Shown here piece after piece: positions 57,203-64,000 of a DNA stretch of 64,000 nucleotides. The DNA lies in assembly GCF_017599385.1 (NCBI RefSeq), contig NZ_JAGFPK010000001.1:3541436-3605435 (forward strand). Reading direction: 5' to 3'. Every line of letters starts with the position of its first letter. The stretch's first letter is position 1. The stretch comes from Ciceribacter sp. L1K22. GTDB taxonomy: Bacteria; Pseudomonadota; Alphaproteobacteria; Rhizobiales; Rhizobiaceae. The notes under the pieces were generated by a model. That model ran no database searches and was not told where the DNA came from. It worked only from the letters and a program-made list of their open reading frames with translations. A program made the translations under genes and the position numbers.

Positions 57203-58200
57203 TTCACATCTCCATAATGAACATCGACGCGGGCGCCGGTGGCAGCTGCCTCGCGAACGGCCAGAGCCACAGCGAGGGACTTTACGCCGTCCCAGCCTGT
57301 CGCCGCCGGTTCGCCTCGGCCTGCAGCTGCCTCATGGAAGCACCGCACAGCCTCCCCATAGAGATCGTATGGCTCATAACCCACGCGTTCGCGACCAGCC
57401 GCCGTCACCAGTTCGATCTCTCCGATCGGGTTCTGCGTCATGACGTTCCGCGCAAAGATCGAGCCTTCGGTGCCGTGCACTTCAAGGCCACTGCCGGCAA
57501 ACGGATGGGTAAAGCTCTCGTGGCTCATGACCATCGTGCCCGACGGCATCGCCCATACGGACATGGCCGAATCCTCGACCCCCTGCCCCAGGCCGGACGA
57601 CGTCATCTGCGCGACGACCGATTTCGGATCTTCGTCGAGCAGAAAGCGGGCGACGTCGGCATCGTGCACGGTGATGTCAGGTATCACCCCGCCCCCTTCG
57701 GCTGGCGAATTGATCCGCCACCCTTGCAGGTTGGCCGGCAGATGAACGGCATGATGCAGCCGGAGTGAGAGGACGCGCCCGATGCGACCGTCCCGGACAA
57801 GTTGGCGGACGGCGCGATGACTGCCGGAGCAGCGAAGATGATGATTGGTCGCAAACACCACGCCCTTCTGTTCGGCGGCTCGCACCATGGAAGCAGCGTC
57901 GGCGACCGACATGGCGAGCGGCTTCTCGCAGAGGACATGCTTTCCTGCCGCGATCGCGGCAAGTGCCTGGGGGAGATGCTTCTCGTTGGTGGTCGAGATG
58001 TAGACCGCATCGACGTCAGCGTCTGAGACGGCTTCCTGGACATCGGTCCCCGGCCGGGTGATTCCATGCTTTACTGCGAAGTCGGCGCCGCGCCCCCACG
58101 AGCCGCTGACCACGGTGATGATCTCGCCGCCATGGGCTCGCAGCGCGGGGATCATGTATTGCGCGGCGATCGTACTCGCCCCGATCAACACCCAGCGCAT
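57199..58200 (-). CDS. Gfo/Idh/MocA family oxidoreductase (CoA-transferase operon)
   Basis: A 333-residue NAD(P)-dependent dehydrogenase. The Rossmann start is WVLIGASTIAAQY, the family Lys is in LCEKPLAMS, and GGGVIPDITVHDADVARFLL corresponds to the conserved C-terminal motif with Asp and His. First gene of the four-gene operon, directly behind a near-consensus promoter. It may oxidise a sugar or cyclitol whose product enters the CoA-dependent steps; this is only a suggestion. Confidence 0.88.
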   Translation of the reverse strand: MRWVLIGASTIAAQYMIPALRAHGGEIITVVSGSWGRGADFAVKHGITRPGTDVQEAVSDADVDAVYISTTNEKHLPQALAAIAAGKHVLCEKPLAMSVADAASMVRAAEQKGVVFATNHHLRCSGSHRAVRQLVRDGRIGRVLSLRLHHAVHLPANLQGWRINSPAEGGGVIPDITVHDADVARFLLDEDPKSVVAQMTSSGLGQGVEDSAMSVWAMPSGTMVMSHESFTHPFAGSGLEVHGTEGSIFARNVMTQNPIGEIELVTAAGRERVGYEPYDLYGEAVRCFHEAAAGRGEPAATGWDGVKSLAVALAVREAAATGARVDVHYGDVK

Positions 58201-58229
58201 ATATTCCTCCCGATTTAGATCGTTCCAAT

Positions 58230-58258
58230 TTTATATGGAACGTTCCAAAATTTGTCAA
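58230..58258 (-). promoter_or_regulatory. Near-consensus promoter with embedded palindromic operator
   Basis: On the minus strand: -35 TTGACA (58258-58253), 17-bp spacer, -10 TATAAA (58235-58230). The spacer holds the perfect palindrome TGGAACGTTCCA (58236-58247), and a further TTGGAACG occurs 20 bp downstream (58228-58221). The central CG is LacI-like. It drives the Gfo/Idh, CoA-transferase, crotonase and ALDH operon. The repressor gene is not adjacent. Confidence 0.8.
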
Positions 58259-58391
58259 TGGTATTCTTTGCTCATTGAAGGTCAGCCCGAAAAAGGTGAG
58301 CTGGACGGCGCGCGAGATTCCCTGCGACAGGGCGAGCCAGCCGCGAGCGTTGTCCGGTATCGCCACTTCCCCGAATGCTGTTTGATCGCGT

Positions 58392-58916
58392 TTAAACGTG
58401 CAGAATGAAGTCACGCAGCTTTGGCAAGACGAAACCGAGCACTGCCTCGTCTACCAGATGGCCATCCGAGACTTTCTGATTGGCGAGCGGGATGACGATT
58501 TCCGGGCAGACATAGACGTTCGCCAGCATGCCGTTCAGTATGTATTTCAGGTGAGCCTGGGCACGGACGCCGCCGAGCGCGCCGCCTGATATGCTGACGA
58601 TGAAGCAGGGCTTTCCCTTGAACACCGACTCCAAAGCCGGTCTGGAGGCCCAGTCTATGGCGTTTTTCAACACTCCGGGGATGCTGTAATTGTACTCCGG
58701 CGTCACGAAAACCAGACCGTCGGCCTCGGCGATCTGATCGCAAAACTCTCTTACATACAGATTGTCTGTAAGATCGGCGTTATAGTGTGGCAGGTTTCCA
58801 GGATTGGCGATCGTGCAGGCTGCCTCCCCTTCGACCTTGGAGACGAGGGTGCGCACCGTCGCTCTCGACGCCGATGCCGTGCGCAGACTGCCGGGAATGA
58901 AGAGCAGCTTTTTCAT
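58392..58916 (-). CDS. NADPH-dependent FMN reductase family protein
   Basis: A 174-residue flavodoxin-like protein: FMN loop IPGSLRTASASRATV, and TPEYNYSIPGVLKNAIDWASR typical of ChrR-like quinone/azo reductases. It probably reduces quinones or flavins with NADPH in the cytoplasm. It follows the TRAP large permease gene by nine bases and ends that operon. Its role with the transported compound is unclear. Confidence 0.88.
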   Translation of the reverse strand: MKKLLFIPGSLRTASASRATVRTLVSKVEGEAACTIANPGNLPHYNADLTDNLYVREFCDQIAEADGLVFVTPEYNYSIPGVLKNAIDWASRPALESVFKGKPCFIVSISGGALGGVRAQAHLKYILNGMLANVYVCPEIVIPLANQKVSDGHLVDEAVLGFVLPKLRDFILHV

Positions 58917-58925
58917 GGGTTCACC

Positions 58926-60239
58926 TTAAAGACGTGCGAGCCAGGTTGCGATCGACGGGAACGCGACGATCAGGGCGATGGACACGAGCATGGCCATGAC
59001 AAAGGGCCATGTCCCTCTGAAGATCTCTCCAACCCTGAGATCGGGATCGTCCATGGCCGACTTGATCACATAGACCGACAGGCCGAACGGTGGGGTCAGC
59101 AGCCCGACTTCGACGGCCACGACCGTCAATACGCCAAACCAGATCAGATCGAAGCCCGCAGCTTCTGCGATCGGCAAGGCGATTGGCAGCAGGATCAGCA
59201 TGATGGAAATAGAATCGATTAGGCAGCCGAGAGCTATGATCAGCAATATGTAGAGCAGCAGGAAGCCGTAGGGGCCGATCGGACCGGCGAGGAAGAGTTC
59301 GGCCAGCCCTCTGGGAACGCCTGATAGCGCCAGCATCCGGCTGAAGAAGGTTGCAGCGAGGATGAGGAAAAGGACCGAGACGGTGATCTGACCGGTTTCG
59401 ACCAGCAGCTTCCAGAAGGTCCGGCCATCCAGCGATCGCCGGAGGATCGCGATGACGAGGGCACCAAGGGCGCCGGCCGCCCCCGCCTCGGTCGGGTTCA
59501 GGAAGCCGCCATAGAGCCCTCCGAGGACGACGAGCATGAGCGATACGATCGGAACGGATTTCGTCAATACCTCGCGCGCGCCCATCGCAGGCGGCGTCGC
59601 GAAGTCGTCGGCGCTTGCGAACACGAAGTCTTTTCGAAAACGCGCCAGCAGAACGATCGTCACGCAGAATGCCAGCGCCAGCAGCAGACCGGGTCCGAGA
59701 CCGGCAAGAAACATGCGGCCGACCGACTCTTCCGCCAGGACGGCATAGACGATCATCAGCAACGATGGCGGGATCAGCATGCCGAGAACCGACGATCCCG
59801 CGACGACCCCGGTCGCAAATTTCCGCGTGTAACCGTGGCGGATCATCTCCGGTACCGCCACCCGGCTGAAGACCGTTGCCGATGCTATCGATATGCCGGT
59901 GATCGCGGCAAAAACCGCATTGGCGAAAACGGTCGCGATGCCGAGGCCGGCTGCGATGCGTCCGAAGAGATTTTGGAAGACGTCGAACGTGTCCTTGCCG
60001 ACCTTCGAGACCGTCACGAGAAGACCCATCAGCACGAACAGTGGCACCACGGCGAAAAGATACTCGCGCAGAGAGTCGTTGGCGACCGCTCCCATCATCC
60101 TCATCGACACGCCCTCGCCTCTGATCGCGGCGACGGCGGCGAATGACACGGCAAGCATGGTGATGCCGATCGGCATGCCGAGATAGATGAGGACAAGAAG
60201 TGCCGCGATGGCGACGGAGCCGATTTCAATCGGAGACAT
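58926..60239 (-). CDS. TRAP transporter large permease (second system)
   Basis: A 437-residue DctM-type protein starting MSPIEIGSVAIAALL at 60239, one base after the small permease stop; the longer open frame is a shadow. AAITGISIASATVFSRVAVPEM and GMLIPPSLLMIVYAVLAEESVG match the family. It forms the channel of the second TRAP system with the genes upstream. The cluster with CoA-transferase and lyase genes suggests a di- or hydroxy-carboxylate substrate. Confidence 0.92.
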   Translation of the reverse strand: MSPIEIGSVAIAALLVLIYLGMPIGITMLAVSFAAVAAIRGEGVSMRMMGAVANDSLREYLFAVVPLFVLMGLLVTVSKVGKDTFDVFQNLFGRIAAGLGIATVFANAVFAAITGISIASATVFSRVAVPEMIRHGYTRKFATGVVAGSSVLGMLIPPSLLMIVYAVLAEESVGRMFLAGLGPGLLLALAFCVTIVLLARFRKDFVFASADDFATPPAMGAREVLTKSVPIVSLMLVVLGGLYGGFLNPTEAGAAGALGALVIAILRRSLDGRTFWKLLVETGQITVSVLFLILAATFFSRMLALSGVPRGLAELFLAGPIGPYGFLLLYILLIIALGCLIDSISIMLILLPIALPIAEAAGFDLIWFGVLTVVAVEVGLLTPPFGLSVYVIKSAMDDPDLRVGEIFRGTWPFVMAMLVSIALIVAFPSIATWLARL

Positions 60240-60240
60240 G

Positions 60241-60810
60241 TCAGCGCCCTGCCTTGAAGCTGGTCTGGAGCTCGACGATTGCTCCGACGAGAAACTGGAT
60301 GGATGAGACGGCGACACCGATGAAAATCAGGGCGCGGAACGGCCACGTCGGAAGCGTCGCGATGCCGGTCACGCCGATGAACTCGCCGCTTGAGAAATCC
60401 TTTTGCAGGATCGACCAACTGGCCCAGGCAATCATTGCGAGAACACCGGCGCCGACGAGGCTGAAAACCGATGACAAGGCCGCTCCGGCTTTCGGGCGGT
60501 TCTCCCGAAAGGAAACGAAAAACACCTCCGTGCGTGCGAGTCGGTCGGCTCGAACCGTTGCCGGCAGCTGGAGGCAGACGATCATCACAAGCAGAAGCGC
60601 ACCCAACTCAGAAACGAGAGGGAGAGAGGCTCCCATTGAGTTTCGAGCGACGATGTCGGTGCAGATGATGATCATCAGGATGCCGATGAGTGTCGTCCCG
60701 AGTACGGCGAGACCATCAACGAATGTCGTCCATATCCGGACGGGAGAACCGGGAGCAGGCGTCGGTCCCTTCGAAGCCTGCTCCTCGTCATTTTTCACAC
60801 CAGGTGCCAC
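60241..60810 (-). CDS. TRAP transporter small permease (second system)
   Basis: A 189-residue DctQ-type protein with four hydrophobic segments. Its N-terminus has a Pro/Gly-rich stretch before the first helix, and DIVARNSMGASLPLVSELGALLLV resembles the conserved region between helices 2 and 3. It is encoded three bases after the binding-protein gene and one base before the large permease start. Confidence 0.88.
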   Translation of the reverse strand: MAPGVKNDEEQASKGPTPAPGSPVRIWTTFVDGLAVLGTTLIGILMIIICTDIVARNSMGASLPLVSELGALLLVMIVCLQLPATVRADRLARTEVFFVSFRENRPKAGAALSSVFSLVGAGVLAMIAWASWSILQKDFSSGEFIGVTGIATLPTWPFRALIFIGVAVSSIQFLVGAIVELQTSFKAGR

Positions 60811-60813
60811 CGC

Positions 60814-61890
60814 TCATTCGCCCCAGTTGCGCATCGGCTTTTCGCCGCGATCACGGAGCCCCTGCATGTATGCCTTCAGGAAGTCGCCCGCGGGCAGACC
60901 CTTCGCATCGAGGTCGGCGGCCCATTCGCCGGCGATGTCCGGCAATTTGTCGACCCATGCCTGCCGCTGTTCATCCGTCATCTTGATGATGGTGACAGGC
61001 GGGTTCTGACCTGCGCCGAGCTCCACCATCTTGTTTAGCGCTACCTCGTGCCGCTCGAGCAGGTCCTTGCCATGGGCTTCGGTGTAGTATTTGCCCGCCT
61101 CGATCATGGCTTGCTGCACTTCCTCCGGAAGCCCGTCCCAGCTGTCACGATTGATGGCGACCGCGCCGGAAAACGCTACGCCGGCGTCGAAACGATTGAT
61201 GTAGGGAGCCACTTCGTAGAGCTTTGCCGGCAGCGCGCCGAGAGCCAGCGACAGAACACCGTCCGAAATACCGGTCTGGATATCGGTGTAGAAGCTGGTC
61301 AGCGAGCCGTCGACGGCGTTCGCGCCCGTGCCCCGTAGCCAGGTGCCAAGCACGCCGGGAGCCGAGAGTTTCATGCCGTTGATGTCGTCTATGCTCTTCA
61401 ACGGGGTCTTGGTGTAGATGTCGTACATGTCGGTGCTGGTCAGGCCGAGGACCTTCAGATTGTACTGCTCCCACTCCTCCCGCAGCGCCTCATTGTTCTC
61501 CATGAGATTCTGCATGACCTCGAGTTGAAGCGGTGGGTTCACCGTCGCGAAGGGGGCGTAGCTCGATGCCTGGCTGAGCGGCAGCTTCGCCGGTTCGAGG
61601 AACGAAAACACCCAGCCGATATCGGTTATGCCCTGCTCCACCGAGGTCAGTGTGGCATTGGCCTTGTAAAGCTGGCCGCCGAAGGCCTCGTTCCATTCGA
61701 TCTTGTAGTTGCCATTCTTGGCAAGGATTTCGTCTGTCCGCGCCATGAAGTGGGTCTGCATCATTCCAACCCAGGGAATGACGGTGGGATGACTCGATGC
61801 AATGGTCAGGCTGATTGTCTCCTGGGCCGTTGCGACGGAGGCAGGAAGGGCAATCAAGCCCGCCGTGAAAAGTCCGACTAGAATACGCAT
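60814..61890 (-). CDS. TRAP transporter substrate-binding protein (second system)
   Basis: A 358-residue DctP-family receptor with a Sec signal peptide (MRILVGLFTAGLIALPASVATA). In the segment where the ligand-binding Arg usually sits the sequence is NGMKLSAPG, with Ser176 at that place; the first TRAP receptor in this window has Arg there. SFYTDIQTGISDGVLS keeps the family pattern. The change suggests a different way of holding the ligand. Gene order with CoA-transferase suggests a carboxylic acid. Confidence 0.9.
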   Translation of the reverse strand: MRILVGLFTAGLIALPASVATAQETISLTIASSHPTVIPWVGMMQTHFMARTDEILAKNGNYKIEWNEAFGGQLYKANATLTSVEQGITDIGWVFSFLEPAKLPLSQASSYAPFATVNPPLQLEVMQNLMENNEALREEWEQYNLKVLGLTSTDMYDIYTKTPLKSIDDINGMKLSAPGVLGTWLRGTGANAVDGSLTSFYTDIQTGISDGVLSLALGALPAKLYEVAPYINRFDAGVAFSGAVAINRDSWDGLPEEVQQAMIEAGKYYTEAHGKDLLERHEVALNKMVELGAGQNPPVTIIKMTDEQRQAWVDKLPDIAGEWAADLDAKGLPAGDFLKAYMQGLRDRGEKPMRNWGE

Positions 61891-61914
61891 TGGTCTCCTC
61901 CCAAAGTACTGCGC

Positions 61915-62319
61915 TCAAGTTATTGAAAATGTCTGGCTCGAATAATCGAGCCGGACGGTCACCGTTCCTTCGTTGATCAGCCAGGGCCGGACGCGGAATG
62001 TGCGCGCGCCGGCCTTGTGCATTGGGTCACGCTCGGCGATTTCGATCGCCGCCTGGCGGGAGGCGGCGCGCACGATCACCAATCCCTCTCCCTCCCAGCG
62101 TTCGCCGTCATCCGTCCACATCGGCCCAGCGGCAAACAGCAAGCCTTCCGCTTCCAAGCCGACCTGGAAGTCGAGATGCTCCTGCATATTGGCGAACACA
62201 GGCCCAAGTCCGTTTACCGGCGTGGTGAAGATTGCGTAGAGCTGCTTTTGCAGCATAGCCTTGCTCGCTTCCAAAACCGCCCCTATCGGAACGGCTTGGG
62301 GATTTTCCTCCTCGGTCAT
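61915..62319 (-). CDS. YCII-related domain protein
   Basis: A 134-residue protein with a ferredoxin-like YCII fold: QLYAIFTTPVNG start of the domain, EGLLFAAGPMWTD, and ERDPMHKAGARTFRVRPW holding the His/Asp-type pocket. About 25 extra residues precede the domain. YCII proteins are small lyases, isomerases or dechlorinase-like enzymes; the exact role is unknown. It lies between CoA-transferase and TRAP receptor genes. Confidence 0.82.
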   Translation of the reverse strand: MTEEENPQAVPIGAVLEASKAMLQKQLYAIFTTPVNGLGPVFANMQEHLDFQVGLEAEGLLFAAGPMWTDDGERWEGEGLVIVRAASRQAAIEIAERDPMHKAGARTFRVRPWLINEGTVTVRLDYSSQTFSIT

Positions 62320-62341
62320 CCGCGTTCTCCTTCCCGCCGGC

Positions 62342-63487
62342 TCAGCTTGCGCGACGCCGTTTCAATTCCTCGCGAATTTCATCGCCGTGTTGGTCCAGTG
62401 TCGGCGGCGCCGAGACCTCGAATTCGGGTGCGCCATCAAAGCTGTACGGTGCCCGAACCGTTGTCGATTGGCCCTTTTCCGGATGCGTGATCGGCACCGC
62501 CAGCCGAAGATGTCGGGCCTGAGGATCATCGAGCGCTTCATTTGCGTCGTAGGCTGGCGAGTGCGGTACTTCTTCCTTCAGGAGACGCTCGCACCAGACG
62601 TCACGGCTTTCGGACTTGAAAACGGGAGTGAGGATATCGATCAGGTCATCCTGATGTTTGATCCGTTGCAATCGCTCCGCAAAGCGTGGATCGGCCGCGA
62701 GCGTTTGTTGTCCCGTGGCGTTCAGCAGGCCTTCCCAGAACTTTGGCGGCGACGACATGTGAATTGCGATCCATTTTCCGTCGCTGCATTCGAAGGTGTA
62801 GCTCTGCGACACGACCGGGCGCGATAGCGGACCCATGATCTCGCCCACGGCGTAGTAGTGTGTGAAACTGTCGAGATTGAAATGCGCCATGGCCTCCAGC
62901 ATCGAGATGTCGAGGCGTCGTCCCTTCCCTGTCCGTGATCTTTCGAGCAGAGCTGCCATGATGCCCATCGCCGCGTATTGCCCGGTGATGGCATCTGCGA
63001 TCGCCGGACCGATGACGCGCGGATTTGTCGGGGGTGTCACGAGACGCAGAAAGCCGCTGGCCGCCTGTGCAACGGTGTCGAACGCCGGCCGGTCGCGCGA
63101 GGGGCCGCTTTGCCCGAAGCCGGAGATGGCGCAGTAGATCAGCGAGGGGCTGACCTTGCGCAGGTCTTCCTCTCCGCATCCGAGTTTCTCGGCCACGCCC
63201 GGCCGGAAGTTCTGGATGAAGACATCTGCCGTGGCGACCAGATCCCGAAATATCGCGAGATCGTCCGCTTTCGTCGTGTCGAGTGCGATCGAGCGCTTGT
63301 TGCGGTTGTAGGTCTGGTAGTGAGGCGAATAGAGGCCTCCTTTGAACGCCCGGAACGGATCTCCCGTTTCCGGCCTCTCGACCTTGATCACGTCGGCTCC
63401 GAGATCTGCCAGGTGCATGCTGGCGGCGGGACCGGTGATATAGGTTCCGAGCTCGACAACCCTTATATCTTTCAAGATTTTGACCAT
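62342..63487 (-). CDS. Class III CoA-transferase (CaiB/BaiF family)
   Basis: A 381-residue family III CoA-transferase. VVELGTYITGPAASMHLADLG, DVIKVERPETGDP, RNKRSIALD and NFRPGVAEKLG form the typical N-terminal blocks, and SGFGQSGPSRDRPAFDTVAQA precedes the region of the catalytic Asp. It transfers CoA, commonly from succinyl-CoA, to a carboxylic acid. With the citrate-synthase-like lyase encoded two bases upstream it could activate and then split a hydroxy dicarboxylate. Confidence 0.92.
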   Translation of the reverse strand: MVKILKDIRVVELGTYITGPAASMHLADLGADVIKVERPETGDPFRAFKGGLYSPHYQTYNRNKRSIALDTTKADDLAIFRDLVATADVFIQNFRPGVAEKLGCGEEDLRKVSPSLIYCAISGFGQSGPSRDRPAFDTVAQAASGFLRLVTPPTNPRVIGPAIADAITGQYAAMGIMAALLERSRTGKGRRLDISMLEAMAHFNLDSFTHYYAVGEIMGPLSRPVVSQSYTFECSDGKWIAIHMSSPPKFWEGLLNATGQQTLAADPRFAERLQRIKHQDDLIDILTPVFKSESRDVWCERLLKEEVPHSPAYDANEALDDPQARHLRLAVPITHPEKGQSTTVRAPYSFDGAPEFEVSAPPTLDQHGDEIREELKRRRAS

Positions 63488-63489
63488 CG

Positions 63490-64000
63490 TTATCGTCCCT
63501 TGTTTTGGTCGGCTGCCCTTGACGCCTGCGGACCGTCATAGGTGATCGCAAGGTCGGCATGATGGGACATGATGAAGCCGATCGATCTCAGGGATTCCTC
63601 ATAGAGATGCGCGGCAAGCCCGGCCGTGCGGGCCAGAAGCGGGACTGCCTTCAGCGCCTCCAGAGGCCAACCGGCATCCAGCATGACGGCGGGAATTGCG
63701 CCCGATACGTTGATGGGGAGCGGGCGCTCCATGATGACCGGCGAGTGCTTGGCCAGCGTACGCAGGGTTTCAACATGGCGGCCGCTAATGCCAAGACTGT
63801 CGGACAGCTCAAGCAGGCGATTAGCCCGGGGGTCTCCGCCGCTATGCTGCGGGTGTCCAAGTCCTGCAACCTTCTCGCGGGAAGCCTTGAGGCGTTTCAG
63901 GCTGCTTATCGCGGCGCCCTCGATCGCCGTTCCGCTCGCATCGGCCTCCGAAATAACCTTTGCAAGATAACGTCCGGCCGATTCCGAACTCCCCGCAACA
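63490..64000 (-). CDS. Citryl-CoA lyase/citrate synthase-like protein, C-terminal part (5' end outside window)
   Basis: The minus-strand frame is open from 64000 down to the stop at 63490, giving 169 residues; the N-terminus is outside. KVAGLGHPQHSGGDPRANRLLEL corresponds to the citrate synthase family GFGHP...DPRA motif, and INVSGAIPAVMLDAGWP to the helix holding the C-terminal Asp region. ESLRSIGFIMSHHADLA is also typical. It probably cleaves a citryl-CoA-like thioester rather than condensing, judging from its CoA-transferase neighbour. Confidence 0.85.
   Translation of the reverse strand, partial: VAGSSESAGRYLAKVISEADASGTAIEGAAISSLKRLKASREKVAGLGHPQHSGGDPRANRLLELSDSLGISGRHVETLRTLAKHSPVIMERPLPINVSGAIPAVMLDAGWPLEALKAVPLLARTAGLAAHLYEESLRSIGFIMSHHADLAITYDGPQASRAADQNKGR

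Noticed and set aside
58016..58414. Minus-strand ORF across the gap between the FMN reductase and Gfo/Idh genes
   Set aside because: No recognisable product and it overlaps the promoter and the Gfo/Idh start; treated as non-coding.

Overview
The window looks like accessory (chromid, megaplasmid or catabolic-region) DNA of a rhizobial alphaproteobacterium (Rhizobiaceae-like). The evidence is high GC, two TRAP and two ABC importers, many short catabolic operons with their own TetR, LysR or LacI regulators, a BiuH whose active-site spacing matches the Rhizobium leguminosarum enzyme as I remember it, and a FixK-type box. I see no rRNA, tRNA, CRISPR array, replication gene or intact insertion sequence. 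The species call is inference from gene content.

Layout. (1) 1-5611: a six-gene minus-strand operon for quinate/shikimate uptake and conversion toward protocatechuate (shikimate/quinate dehydrogenase, TRAP SBP, small and large permeases, AroQ, QuiC), with a divergent TetR regulator. A perfect 14-bp palindrome sits between the -35 and -10 of the operon promoter. (2) 5767-16497: a visibly AT-richer island for a surface polysaccharide. It holds two capsule glycosyltransferase-like paralogues in opposite orientation, an SGNH protein, an FkbM methyltransferase with a long extra N-terminus, an inositol-monophosphatase-like phosphatase, a CMP-sugar cytidylyltransferase, a Gfo/Idh oxidoreductase, a GmhA-like sugar isomerase and a sugar-acid dehydratase of the xylonate dehydratase type. 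(3) 16632-24172: a biuret operon (BMP-type ABC importer, BiuH, a second cysteine hydrolase, cupin) with a divergent LysR gene and a 21-codon relic ORF. (4) 24320-34635: gamma-glutamyltransferase, aldehyde dehydrogenase, PEP synthase with an upstream FixK/FNR-type box, and an ABC/FtsX/HlyD export trio.

(5) 34639-40338: a LysR protein with two HTH domains, a 6-phosphogluconate-dehydrogenase-like reductase, and a gallate-type lower pathway (GalB, GalC, GalD) around a vicinal-oxygen-chelate extradiol dioxygenase. (6) 40417-53286: a ten-gene minus-strand sugar operon (ABC importer, two GMC oxidoreductases, SDR, DUF993 protein, LacI, glycerate 2-kinase) facing a second LacI gene, with twin operator-like sites between them. 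(7) 53341-58200: an operon with an ALDH, crotonase, CoA-transferase and Gfo/Idh dehydrogenase behind a near-consensus promoter with an embedded operator-like palindrome. (8) 58392-64000: TRAP transporter, FMN reductase, YCII protein, class III CoA-transferase and a partial citryl-CoA-lyase-like gene.

The most interesting candidate is the island in (2). Its enzymes could make a CMP-activated 3-deoxy-2-ulosonic acid by oxidation and dehydration of an aldose, instead of the usual PEP condensation used for Kdo and sialic acids. No PEP-condensing synthase is present in the island. This is a hypothesis from gene content, not a demonstrated pathway.
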